From Salana multivorans (lineage in GTDB: Bacteria > Actinomycetota > Actinomycetes > Actinomycetales > Beutenbergiaceae): a DNA stretch of 64,000 nucleotides. Location of the stretch: contig NZ_RKHQ01000001.1 of NCBI RefSeq assembly GCF_003751805.1, positions 1,116,001 to 1,180,000 of the forward strand. Direction: 5' to 3'. Under the pieces are notes generated by a model. It saw only the letters and a program-made list of their open reading frames with translations, did no database searches and was not told where the DNA came from. Shown piece by piece: positions 32,552 through 40,910 of the stretch. Made by a program: the position numbers and the translations under genes. Numbering within the stretch: position 1 is the first letter of the stretch; every line of letters starts with the position of its first letter.

Positions 32552-34234
32552 ATGCCCTACGCCATCGGTATCGACTACGGCACCCAGTCCGCCCGCGCCG
32601 AGCTCGTCGACCTGGTCGACGGCACGATCGTCGCGAGCGCGGAGGGCGGCTACCCCCACGGCGTCATGGAGACCCGGCTGCCGAGCGGCGCCCAGCTCGG
32701 CCCCGGCTGGGCGCTGCAGGACGGGCGGGACTACTGGGACCTGCTGGTCCGGCTGGTCCGCCGGCTCGTCGCCGGGGTCGACCCGGACGCCGTCGTCGGC
32801 ATCGGGCTCGACTCGACGTCGTGCTCCGTCCTGCCGCTCGACGCGGAGATGGAGCCGCTCAGCTCCCACCCCGAGTTCGAGGACGTGCCGCTCGCCCACC
32901 TGGCGCTGTGGAAGCACCACGCCGCCCAGCCGTACGCCGACCGGCTGACCCGGATCGCCGCCGAGCGCGGCGAGCCGTTCCTCGCCCGGTACGGGGGCCG
33001 CATCAGCAGCGAGTGGCTGATCCCGAAGATCATGCAGGTGGCCGCGGAGGCCCCGGACGTGTACCGCGCGGCGCACCGCTTCTCCGAGGTCGCCGACTGG
33101 CTGTGCTTCAAGCTGACCGGCACCCACGTGAAGAGCAACGTCATGGCCGGCTACAAGTCGCTGTGGGAGGAGGGGACCGGGTACCCCGGGACCGACTTCT
33201 TCGCCGCGCTGGACCCGCTGCTGGAGAACGTCGTCGCCGAGAAGCTGCCGGCCCCGGTGCGGACCGTCGGGGGGCGCGTCGGCCACCTCTCCCCCGCGGT
33301 GGCGGCCGAGCTGGGGCTGACGACGCGCACCGCGGTCGCGGTCGCCCAGTCCGACGCCTGCGTGGTGCCGGCGGCGCTCGGGATGGACCAGGTCGGCCAG
33401 CTCGTCATGAGCATCGGGACCTCCACCTGCCACCTCCTGCTCGGCGACGTCCAGCGCGAGGTGCCCGGCATGTGCGGCGCGGTCAAGGACGGGACCTCGC
33501 CCGGGTTCGTCTCCTACGAGCTGGGCCAGGCGGCGGTCGGCGACATCTTCGACTGGTTCGTCCGCACCTGCGTGCCCGACGCCGTCGTGGAGCAGGCGCG
33601 CGCCGCCGGCATCGGGACGCACGAGCTGCTCGAGCGGCAGGCCGCGGCCCTCGCCGTCGGGGCGAGCGGGCTGGTCGCGCTCGACTGGTGGAACGGGAAC
33701 CGGTCGATCCTCGTCGACGCCGACCTCACCGGCGTCGTCGTCGGCCTCACCCTCGCGTCGACGCCGGCCGAGATCTACCGGGCGCTCATCGAGGCGACGG
33801 CGTTCGGGACCCGCACGATCGTCGAGACGCTCCGCGAGAGCGGGGTCCCGGTGACCGAGCTCTACGCCGCGGGTGGGATCCCGAGCAAGAACGCCCTGCT
33901 CGTCCAGGTCTATGCCGACGTGTGCGGCATGGACGTGCTCGTCCCCGCCCTGGCGCAGAGCGCCGCCTACGGATCGGCCCTGTTCGGTGCCGTCGCGGCG
34001 GGGCGCGAGGCTGGCGGCTTCGACACGGTCGCCGAGGCCACCGACGCGCTCGGGTGCCGCGAGTTCACCCGCTACCGCCCGCGCGAGGACGCCGTGGCCG
34101 CCTACCACCCGCTGTACGAGATCTACCGCGAGCTGCACGACCTGCTCGGCGCGGCGAACGGACCGCTCAAGCGGCTCCGGGCCGTCGCCGACGCCGCGAG
34201 CCGCCCGAGCGGCACCCCCGCGTACCCCGCCTGA
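32552..34234 (+). CDS. FGGY-family carbohydrate kinase, ribulokinase-like
   Basis: A 560-aa kinase close in length and motifs to AraB (566 in E. coli). The N-terminal phosphate-binding loop is IGIDYGTQSARAELVD; VVGIGLDSTSCSVLPLD, SIGTSTCHLLL and YAAGGIPSKNALLVQVYADV follow the FGGY plan. It should phosphorylate a ribulose-like ketopentose with ATP in the cytoplasm. ATG 32552 follows AAGGAAC; the frame is open far upstream through the permease gene, which is a shadow. The next gene is AraD-like, supporting L-ribulose or a related ketopentose as substrate, but no araA is present. Confidence 0.9.
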   Translation: MPYAIGIDYGTQSARAELVDLVDGTIVASAEGGYPHGVMETRLPSGAQLGPGWALQDGRDYWDLLVRLVRRLVAGVDPDAVVGIGLDSTSCSVLPLDAEMEPLSSHPEFEDVPLAHLALWKHHAAQPYADRLTRIAAERGEPFLARYGGRISSEWLIPKIMQVAAEAPDVYRAAHRFSEVADWLCFKLTGTHVKSNVMAGYKSLWEEGTGYPGTDFFAALDPLLENVVAEKLPAPVRTVGGRVGHLSPAVAAELGLTTRTAVAVAQSDACVVPAALGMDQVGQLVMSIGTSTCHLLLGDVQREVPGMCGAVKDGTSPGFVSYELGQAAVGDIFDWFVRTCVPDAVVEQARAAGIGTHELLERQAAALAVGASGLVALDWWNGNRSILVDADLTGVVVGLTLASTPAEIYRALIEATAFGTRTIVETLRESGVPVTELYAAGGIPSKNALLVQVYADVCGMDVLVPALAQSAAYGSALFGAVAAGREAGGFDTVAEATDALGCREFTRYRPREDAVAAYHPLYEIYRELHDLLGAANGPLKRLRAVADAASRPSGTPAYPA

Positions 34235-34259
34235 CCCCCCGAAAGAGCTGGAGAGAAGA

Positions 34260-34973
34260 ATGAACGACCGATTCCACGACCTGAGGCAGACGGTGCTCGA
34301 GGCCAACCTCGAGCTCGTCGCCCGCAACCTCGTGATCTCGACCTGGGGGAACGTCTCGGGCTACGACGCCGAGGCCGGGGTCATCGCGATCAAGGCGAGC
34401 GGCGTGACGTACGACGAGATGACGATCGACCACATGGTCGTGCTCGACCTGGACGGCACCACCGTCGCCGGCGACTACCGGCCGTCGACCGACACCCCGA
34501 CGCACCTGGCCCTCTACCGGCTCTACGGCGACCACGGCGTGCGCGGCGTCGTGCACACCCACTCCAAGTTCGCGACGGTCTGGACCCAGGCCATGCGCGA
34601 CATCCCGGCGCTCGGCACCACCCACGTCGACTACTTCGACGGACCGATCCCGTGCACGCGCGAGCTGACCCCCGCCGAGGTGGCCGCGGGCTACGAGGCC
34701 GCCCAGGCCGTCGCGATCGAGGAGGCCGTGAGCCCCGACCGCTGCCTGCGGATGCAGGCGATCCTCCTCGCGCACCACGCTCCGTTCGCGTGGGGGACCT
34801 CGCCCGAGGCCGCCGTCACCAACGCCCAGGTGCTCGAGTACGTGGCCGAGATGGCCTACCTGGAGAGCACGCTGCTCGGTCGCACGCCCGACGTGCTGCC
34901 CGAGCACATGCACGTCAAGCACCGCGACCGGAAGTTCGGGGCCGACGCCTACTACGGCCAGGTGACCAGGTGA
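34260..34973 (+). CDS. araD: L-ribulose-5-phosphate 4-epimerase (AraD family)
   Basis: A 237-aa class II aldolase-fold epimerase converting L-ribulose 5-phosphate to D-xylulose 5-phosphate. The zinc ligands are visible: His99 and His101 in GVVHTHSKF and His172/His173 in LAHHAPFAW; STWGNVSGYD at residues 27-36 is the phosphate-binding segment. GGAGAGAAGA leads the ATG at 34260. Its stop overlaps the GTG of the SIS gene by four bases. Other pentulose or tetrulose phosphate substrates are conceivable in this family. Confidence 0.88.
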   Translation: MNDRFHDLRQTVLEANLELVARNLVISTWGNVSGYDAEAGVIAIKASGVTYDEMTIDHMVVLDLDGTTVAGDYRPSTDTPTHLALYRLYGDHGVRGVVHTHSKFATVWTQAMRDIPALGTTHVDYFDGPIPCTRELTPAEVAAGYEAAQAVAIEEAVSPDRCLRMQAILLAHHAPFAWGTSPEAAVTNAQVLEYVAEMAYLESTLLGRTPDVLPEHMHVKHRDRKFGADAYYGQVTR

Positions 34974-35572
34974 GCGGCGAGCTGTCCGCCGCCATCGAGC
35001 GGACGCTCCACCTCGAGAGCGACGCCATCCGCGAGCTCGCCGACACCTGCCGGATCGAGCAGGTCCAGCAGGTCATCGACGCCATCCAGGCCTGCACCGG
35101 CAAGGTCGTGACGTCGGGCTGCGGCACGTCCGGCACCGCCGCGCGCAAGATCGCGCACACGCTCTCCTGCGTCGAGTGCCCCGCGCTCTTCCTCGAGCCG
35201 GCGGACGCGGTCCACGGTGGCCTCGGCGTCGTGCAGCCCGGCGACGTCGTCATCCTGTTCACCAAGGGGGGCCAGACCGAGGAGATGACGAGCCTCGTCG
35301 CCCCGTGCCAGGCCAAGGGGGCCGTCGTCGTCGGCGTCACCCAGAACCCCGAGTCCGACCTCGGCCGGACGGCGGACATCCTCCTGGAGGTGCGCACCGG
35401 TCGCGAGCCCGACCCGTTCAACATGCTGGCGACCGCGTCCATCCTCGGCGTCCTCGCGATGTTCGACGCCATCACGATCGAGCTGATGCAGCTGCGCGGG
35501 TTCACCAAGGCGCAGTTCGCGCTGATCCACCCCGGGGGCGCCGTCGGCAAGCGCCTCAATGCCGGTGGCTGA
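34970..35572 (+). CDS. SIS-domain sugar-phosphate isomerase-like protein
   Basis: A 200-aa protein made of a single sugar isomerase (SIS) domain: GKVVTSGCGTSGTAARKIAHTLS near residue 43, EPADAVHGGLGVVQPGDVVILFTKGGQTEEM near 80, and FALIHPGGAVGKRL at the C terminus, the last as in KpsF/GutQ-type arabinose-5-phosphate isomerases. The CBS domains of KpsF are absent. Reaction would be an aldose-ketose isomerisation of a phosphorylated sugar. GTG at 34970 overlaps the araD stop (GTGA), and the 3' end overlaps the epimerase gene by 14 bases. Confidence 0.82.
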   Translation: MSGELSAAIERTLHLESDAIRELADTCRIEQVQQVIDAIQACTGKVVTSGCGTSGTAARKIAHTLSCVECPALFLEPADAVHGGLGVVQPGDVVILFTKGGQTEEMTSLVAPCQAKGAVVVGVTQNPESDLGRTADILLEVRTGREPDPFNMLATASILGVLAMFDAITIELMQLRGFTKAQFALIHPGGAVGKRLNAGG

Positions 35573-36233
35573 CCACCCGACGAGCGCACCGCCACGCGTG
35601 CGCACGACGCCGTCGCTCTACGCCGCCGACCCGCTGCACCTCGCCGAGGCGCTCGGCTCGGCCGCGGCGGCGGGGGCCGACGGCCTCCACTTCGACGTCA
35701 TGGACGGTCACTTCGTCCCCGAGCTGGGGCTCAACGCCGTCCAGCTCGAGCGGGTGCTCGCGGCGTCCGACCTGCCCATCGACGTCCACCTCATGACGTC
35801 GGACAACCGGCGCAGCGCCGACGTCTTCGCCCTCCCGGGCGTGCGGACGGTCGCGTTCCACGTCGAGGCCCAGCCGGAGCGGGAGGGCCGGGAGATCCTC
35901 GCGCTCATCCGTGCACGGGGACCGCGGGCGTGGCTGGCGCTCTCCCCGGAGACCGAGGTCGGGCTGCTCGCCGGGTTCGGCGGGGAGCTCGACGGCGTGC
36001 TCGTCATGTCGTGCCGGCCGGGTGAGCGCGGGGCGCAGTACATCCCGACGACGCCGGAGCGCGTCCGCGAGGTGCGCCGCCTCGTCGGGCCGGGCCCGGA
36101 GATCGGTGTCGACGGCGGCCTCACCCCCGAGCGCGCGGGGGCGTGCGTCGAGGCCGGCGCGAGCGTCCTCGTCCTCGGGCGCAGCTTCTTCGGCGGGGGC
36201 GACGGGCCCGTCGGGGGCGACGAGCCCGGCTAG
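35559..36233 (+). CDS. Divergent ribulose-phosphate 3-epimerase family protein
   Basis: A 224-aa TIM-barrel protein with RPE features: LHFDVMDGHFVPELG (Asp46 and Asp49), PIDVHLMT, and the phosphate-binding GVDGGLTPE. The usual flexible loop SVNPGFGGQ is replaced by VMSCRPGERGAQYIP, and the catalytic region is otherwise diverged, so it is probably not the housekeeping Rpe but a pathway-specific epimerase acting on a pentulose or allulose-type phosphate. It overlaps the SIS gene, and its TAG overlaps the stop of the convergent regulator gene. Confidence 0.8.
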   Translation: MPVADHPTSAPPRVRTTPSLYAADPLHLAEALGSAAAAGADGLHFDVMDGHFVPELGLNAVQLERVLAASDLPIDVHLMTSDNRRSADVFALPGVRTVAFHVEAQPEREGREILALIRARGPRAWLALSPETEVGLLAGFGGELDGVLVMSCRPGERGAQYIPTTPERVREVRRLVGPGPEIGVDGGLTPERAGACVEAGASVLVLGRSFFGGGDGPVGGDEPG

Positions 36234-37183
36234 TCCTCGGGCTCGCTCAGCCGGAGCAGCTCGGCCGCGAGCGCGTGGTCGACGACGACGGCGTCGACCA
36301 GTCCGGCCCGGATGGCGGCGAGCACGATCGACGCCTTGGGCACGCCGTCGGCGATCACGATCTTGAGCGGCACCCGCGCGAGCAGGTCGACCGGGATCCG
36401 GATCATCCGTCCGGCGAGCATCTCCAGCGGGCGCCCCTGCGCGTCGAGGAAGATGCCGGCCACCTCGCCGACCGCCCCGGCCTCGACCAGGGCGAGCCGC
36501 TCGGACTCCTCGAGCCGGTCGACGAGCTGGCTCGTCGTCGGCTCCCACGAGCCCGCGGACAGGCAGGCGATCGTGAGGTCGTGGAACGCCTCGTACGCGC
36601 GCCGGATCTCGGGCTGCCGGCGGATCGTCGTCGCCGCCTCGGGGTTGTCGACGAGGAGCGGGGCGAAGATCGGCACCGCCTGCCCCTCGGCCGACGTGAC
36701 CACCCTCCGCAGGATCTCGATCGGCGAGATCGCGAGGTCGTCGCCGAGCGAGCCGTTGAGCTGGATCGCGCGCACCGGCGGCAGGCCGCCGAGGAACCCG
36801 GACATCGCCGCGAGGGTCCGGCCCCAGGCGAGGCCGACGACGTCCTGCGGGCTCAGCCGCGTCGCGAGGAACGCGGCGCCCGCCATCGCCACCTGGTCGC
36901 GGGCCGCCGCGTGGTCGACCGGCGCGACGACGATGCTGTCCACCAGCCCGAACCGGTGCCGCAGGCGCGCCGCGAGCGTCATCTCCGCGCTCGGGTTCTC
37001 GTGGATCGACACCGTGACGATGCCCGTCTCGCGGGCCCGCGCCAGCAGCCGGGCCACCTTGAACCGGGAGATGTCGAGCTCGGCCGCGATCTGGAGCTTG
37101 GTCTTGTCCTCGAGGTAGTAGGCGCGGGCGACCTTGACCGTGAGCTGAGCGGACGCGGCTTGCGAGGACGGGGACGCGCTCAT
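36230..37183 (-). CDS. SorC/DeoR-family sugar-binding transcriptional regulator
   Basis: A 317-aa regulator. The N-terminal HTH (about residues 15-55: VKVARAYYLEDKTKLQIAAELDISRFKVARLLARA) is followed by the SorC effector domain with VGLAWGRTLAAM, AIQLNGSLG, IFAPLLVDN and a late IVIADGVPKASIVLAAIRAGLVDAVVVDHALAAELL. Such proteins respond to phosphorylated sugars or polyols. It is convergent with the pentose operon. The palindrome GCTCA-TG-TGAGC covers its own start codon and the same motif flanks the operon promoter, so autoregulation and control of that operon are likely. Confidence 0.92.
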   Translation of the reverse strand: MSASPSSQAASAQLTVKVARAYYLEDKTKLQIAAELDISRFKVARLLARARETGIVTVSIHENPSAEMTLAARLRHRFGLVDSIVVAPVDHAAARDQVAMAGAAFLATRLSPQDVVGLAWGRTLAAMSGFLGGLPPVRAIQLNGSLGDDLAISPIEILRRVVTSAEGQAVPIFAPLLVDNPEAATTIRRQPEIRRAYEAFHDLTIACLSAGSWEPTTSQLVDRLEESERLALVEAGAVGEVAGIFLDAQGRPLEMLAGRMIRIPVDLLARVPLKIVIADGVPKASIVLAAIRAGLVDAVVVDHALAAELLRLSEPED

Positions 37184-37195
37184 GTGAGCAGCCTA
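37178..37195 (-). promoter_or_regulatory. Operator over the SorC start codon with leaderless-type promoter
   Basis: On the minus strand a -10 box TAGGCT (37195-37190) is followed after six bases by ATG at 37183, so the mRNA is probably leaderless. The perfect palindrome GCTCA-TG-TGAGC (37178-37189) covers the start site and the start codon. The same core occurs at the ABC operon promoter. Confidence 0.65.
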
Positions 37196-37281
37196 GTGGC
37201 GGCGGCTCGTCCCGGGACACCCGGACGGACGGCGGCGGCCCGCCGGGCCGGCGCCGGCGTCCGCCGGCGCGTCCGACGACC

Positions 37282-37314
37282 GCGGGGGTGCGAGCCTGCC
37301 GCCCGCACCCCCGC
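37282..37314 (-). terminator. Hairpin terminator after metE
   Basis: A perfect 11-bp stem (37282-37292 with 37304-37314) and an 11-base loop lie 37 bases beyond the metE stop on the minus strand. There is no T-run. Confidence 0.7.
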
Positions 37315-37350
37315 TCCGTCCGGCCGCGGCCGGTGGTCGACCGGGGCCGG

Positions 37351-39759
37351 TCAGCCCACGCGCGAGCGCACGGTCCGGGCCGCCTCGACCAGGTTCTCCA
37401 GCGACGCCCGGGTCTCCGCGTAGCCGCGCGTCTTGAGGCCGCAGTCCGGGTTCACCCAGAGCTGCCGCTCCCCCACCGAGTCGAGCGCCAGCCCGAGCAG
37501 CTCGACCAGCTCCTCGACGCTCGGCACGCGCGGTGAGTGGATGTCCCACACGCCCGGGCCGATCCCCCGCTCGAACCCGGCGGCCGCCGGCAGCAGCTCC
37601 ATCCGCGAGCGGGCGGCCTCGATCGAGGTGACGTCGGCGTCGAGCGCGTCGATCGCCGGGAGGATCAGCTCGAACTCGGAGTAGCACAGGTGCGTGTGGA
37701 TCTGCGTCTCGGGACGCACGCCCGACGTCGCCAGCCGGAACGACCCGACCGACCAGTCGAGGTAGGCCTCGTGGTCCGCCGAGCGCAGCGGCAGCAGCTC
37801 CCGCAGCGCGGGCTCGTCCACCTGGACGACGCCGATGCCGGCCGCCTCGAGGTCCGCGACCTCGTCCCGCAGGGCGAGCGCGACCTGGTTGGCGGTCTCG
37901 CCGAGCGGCAGGTCGTCGCGCACGAACGACCACGCCAGGATCGTGACCGGCCCGGTGAGCATGCCCTTGACCGGCTTGTCCGTGAGCGACGCGGCGTAGG
38001 TCGCCCACGCCAGCGTCATCGGCTCGGGCCGGGACACGTCGCCCCACAGGATCGACGGTCGCGTGCAGCGCGAGCCGTAGCTCTGCACCCAGCCGTTGCG
38101 CGTGACCGCGAACCCGTCGAGCAGCTCGGCGAAGTACTGCACCATGTCGTTGCGCTCCGGCTCGCCGTGCACCAGCACGTCGAGGCCGAGCTCCTCCTGC
38201 AGCGCGATGACGCGGCCGACCTCGGCCCGCATCGCGTCGGCGTAGGCCGCGGCGTCGAGCTCGCCGCGGCGCAGCGCCGCCCGCGCGAGCCGCAGCTCGG
38301 GCGTCTGCGGGAACGAGCCGATCGTCGTGGTCGGCAGCGTCGGCAGGCCGGCGAGGGCCGCCTCCTGCGCCGCGCGCCGCTGCGCGTACGGCCCGCGGGA
38401 GAACGAGTCGGCCGACAGCTCGGCCGCCCGGGCGCGCACGGCCGGGTCGACGACGCCGGGGGCGGTCGCGCGGTCCGCGAGCGCCGCGCGGTTGGTCTCG
38501 AAGGCGGCCGCGGCGGCCTCCGGTCCGGCGGCGACGGCGAGCACCTCACCGATCTTCTCGTCGGCGAACGCGAGCCAGCCGGCGACGCGAGCCGGCAGCG
38601 TGGCGGGGCCGAGGTCGGAGCGGCCCGCGTCCCCGGACGCGTCGTCCAGCTCGTCCGCCACGGTGTGCGGCACGTGCAGCAGCGAGGTGGACGTCGTCAC
38701 GCCGACCGGGCCGCCCGCGACCCCGGCGAGGGCCGCGACCGTCGCCGCGGCGGCGTCGAGGTCGGTGCGCCACACGTTGTGCCCGTCGACGACGCCGGCC
38801 AGCAGCGTCACGCCCGAGAGGTCGCGCGTCGTCCCGTCCGGAGCCGTCGGGGCCGGGAGCTCGCCGCGGACGAGGTCGAGCGCGATCGCCTCGACGCCGG
38901 CGGCGAGCAGCGGGTCGATCGCGCAGCCGAGGCGGCCGTAGGGCGCGGCCACGAGGATGCGCGGACGCGCCTCGCCGACGGCCGCGGAGGTCAGGGCGGC
39001 GTACGCCCGCTCCGTCGCGGCCGTGACCTCCTCGCGGGGCACCTCCCACAGGTCGCTGACGAGCGCCGGCTCGTCGAGCTGGACCCAGGCGGCCCCGGCC
39101 GCGGCGAGGTCGGCGAGCAGGAGGGCGTAGGCGGCGACGACCTCGTCGAGGCGGTCGAGCGGCCGGAAGCCGGCGGGGGCGTCGGCGCTCGCCTTGGCCA
39201 GGAGCAGGTAGGTGACGGGACCGACGAGCACGGGACGGCCGACGACGCCGAGCCCCGCGGCCTCGCGGACGTGCGCGACGCGGGAGCTGCCGCGGTAGGC
39301 GAGCGGCGTCAGCGGGCCGATCTCCGGGACGAGGTAGTGGTAGTTCGAGTCGAACCACTTCGTCATCTCGAGCGGCGGCTGCTCGGCGGTGCCGCGCGCG
39401 AGAGCGAACTCGACGTCCGTGCCCAGCGGCGTGCTGGCCGCGGGGTCGACGAGACCGGCGAACCGCTCGGGCACGGCGCCGAGCGCGAGCGTCACGTCGA
39501 GCACCTGGTCGTAGTGGGCGAAGTCGAGCGGGACGGAGCTCGGCTCGGTCAGGCCGAGGTCGCGCAGGCGGGTGACGGTCGCGGCGCGCAGGGCCGTGGC
39601 CGCCTCCGCGAGGTCGGCCGCGCTGGTGCGGCCGGCCCAGTGGCTCTCGAGCGCGCGCTTGAGCTCGCGGTCGCGGCCGATCCGGGGGTAGCCGAGCACC
39701 GTCGCGCGGGGGAGCGCGGCGGCGTCGGGGCTGGTCGAGGGTGCGGTGGGGGAAGGCAT
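37351..39759 (-). CDS. metE: Cobalamin-independent methionine synthase
   Basis: An 802-aa two-barrel enzyme transferring the methyl group of 5-methyltetrahydropteroyl-polyglutamate to homocysteine. The N-terminal barrel starts at LGYPRIGRDRELKRALESHW; the C-terminal barrel carries the zinc and homocysteine site, with TTTIGSFPQTPELR, GEPERNDMVQYFAELLDGF, HTHLCYSEF (zinc His and Cys) and NPDCGLKTR (zinc Cys). Length is slightly above E. coli MetE (753). GGAG precedes ATG 39759. It follows metF and both lie behind the SAM riboswitch. Confidence 0.97.
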   Translation of the reverse strand: MPSPTAPSTSPDAAALPRATVLGYPRIGRDRELKRALESHWAGRTSAADLAEAATALRAATVTRLRDLGLTEPSSVPLDFAHYDQVLDVTLALGAVPERFAGLVDPAASTPLGTDVEFALARGTAEQPPLEMTKWFDSNYHYLVPEIGPLTPLAYRGSSRVAHVREAAGLGVVGRPVLVGPVTYLLLAKASADAPAGFRPLDRLDEVVAAYALLLADLAAAGAAWVQLDEPALVSDLWEVPREEVTAATERAYAALTSAAVGEARPRILVAAPYGRLGCAIDPLLAAGVEAIALDLVRGELPAPTAPDGTTRDLSGVTLLAGVVDGHNVWRTDLDAAAATVAALAGVAGGPVGVTTSTSLLHVPHTVADELDDASGDAGRSDLGPATLPARVAGWLAFADEKIGEVLAVAAGPEAAAAAFETNRAALADRATAPGVVDPAVRARAAELSADSFSRGPYAQRRAAQEAALAGLPTLPTTTIGSFPQTPELRLARAALRRGELDAAAYADAMRAEVGRVIALQEELGLDVLVHGEPERNDMVQYFAELLDGFAVTRNGWVQSYGSRCTRPSILWGDVSRPEPMTLAWATYAASLTDKPVKGMLTGPVTILAWSFVRDDLPLGETANQVALALRDEVADLEAAGIGVVQVDEPALRELLPLRSADHEAYLDWSVGSFRLATSGVRPETQIHTHLCYSEFELILPAIDALDADVTSIEAARSRMELLPAAAGFERGIGPGVWDIHSPRVPSVEELVELLGLALDSVGERQLWVNPDCGLKTRGYAETRASLENLVEAARTVRSRVG

Positions 39760-39849
39760 GGGGTTCTCCGGGGTGTGGGTGTCCCGAGCCCGGCGGGCGC
39801 GATCCGCGATCCGCGTCGGTGGCGGGCCGCGGCCGTGCGCGCCGAAGGC

Positions 39850-40866
39850 TCAGGCGGGGGCGAGGACCTCGTCGAGGAGGGCCGAGACGCCGCCGTGCTG
39901 GTTGAAGGTGTACAGGTGCAGGCCCGGGGCTCCGGCCTCGAGGACCTCCCGGGCCAGGCGCGCGGTCGCCCGCAGCCCGATCCGGGTGGCCTCATCACGG
40001 GTCGCGGCCGCGTCGAGCTCGGCGAGCAGCGCGGTCGGTTCCGGGATGTCGTTGAGGGCGCACAGCTTGCGCACCCGCGCGGGGTCGGTGAGCGGCAGGA
40101 TGCCGGGGACGAGGGGGATCGTGACCCCGGCCTCGCGCGCGGCCTGCTGCAGCTCCCGGTACGCCTCCGCGTCGAAGAAGAGCTGGGTGATGGCGAAGTC
40201 GGCACCGGCGTCCTGCTTGGCCCGCAGCGCGGCCAGCTCGTCCGCGCGGCACGCGTACCGGCGGGTGGCCGGGGCGGCCCCGACGGCGCCGGCCTCGGCG
40301 CCCCCGACCGCCGGGTCCTCGCCGGCGGCGACGGCCGCGCTCGTCTCGTAGCCGGGGTACGCGGCGACGGCGATCGACACCCGCGGGTGCTGCCCGCGGT
40401 GCGCGACGAGGCGGGCGAGGCCCGAGCTCGCCCGCGCGCCGAACCGCTCGGCCTCGACCTCGCGGATGAGCTCGACGAGGTCGCTCGCGCGGGAGAACCC
40501 GTCAGGCGCCGGGGTCCACTCGGTCTCGCCCTGCGGGGCGTCGCCGCGCAGGGCGAGGAAGTCGCGGACGCCGGCGTCGAGGAACGCCTCGACCACCGCG
40601 CGGAGCTCGGCCCGCGAGCGCCCGACGCACGTGAGGTGCGCGATCACCGGCACCGTCGTCTCGGCGAGGATGCGGGCGACGAGCGCCTGCGAGCGCTCGG
40701 CCGTGCTGCCGGAGGCGCCGTAGGTGACGGAGAAGTAGTCCGCGTCCCCCTCGGCGAGCCGGGTGATCGTCTCCCACACCTGCGCCTCGCCCTTGGGCGT
40801 GCGCGGGGGGTACAGCTCGTAGCTGATCGTCGGACGCGGCGGACGGTAGAGCTCGGACGTGGTCAC
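39850..40866 (-). CDS. metF: Methylenetetrahydrofolate reductase
   Basis: A 338-aa FAD-dependent barrel enzyme reducing 5,10-methylene-THF to 5-methyl-THF, the methyl donor for MetE. ISYELYPPRTPKGEAQVWETI at the N terminus holds the conserved active-site acid region; FSVTYGASGST, HLTCVGRS, FLALRGDAP and the FFDAEAYRELQ segment are family features. An Ala/Gly-rich insert lies near residue 175-200. GTG at 40866 has GGGAGG five bases upstream. It is the first gene after the riboswitch. Confidence 0.96.
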   Translation of the reverse strand: MTTSELYRPPRPTISYELYPPRTPKGEAQVWETITRLAEGDADYFSVTYGASGSTAERSQALVARILAETTVPVIAHLTCVGRSRAELRAVVEAFLDAGVRDFLALRGDAPQGETEWTPAPDGFSRASDLVELIREVEAERFGARASSGLARLVAHRGQHPRVSIAVAAYPGYETSAAVAAGEDPAVGGAEAGAVGAAPATRRYACRADELAALRAKQDAGADFAITQLFFDAEAYRELQQAAREAGVTIPLVPGILPLTDPARVRKLCALNDIPEPTALLAELDAAATRDEATRIGLRATARLAREVLEAGAPGLHLYTFNQHGGVSALLDEVLAPA

Positions 40867-40885
40867 GTCGGCCTCCCGTCTCGCC

Positions 40886-40902
40886 GCGGGTGGTTGGCCC
40901 GC
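40886..40902 (-). promoter_or_regulatory. Small hairpin between riboswitch and metF ribosome-binding site
   Basis: GCGGG and CCCGC with a 7-base loop lie between the aptamer and the GGGAGG of metF. It may be part of the expression platform, acting on translation or as a short terminator; there is no T-run. Confidence 0.4.
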
Positions 40903-40910
40903 ATGAGTGT

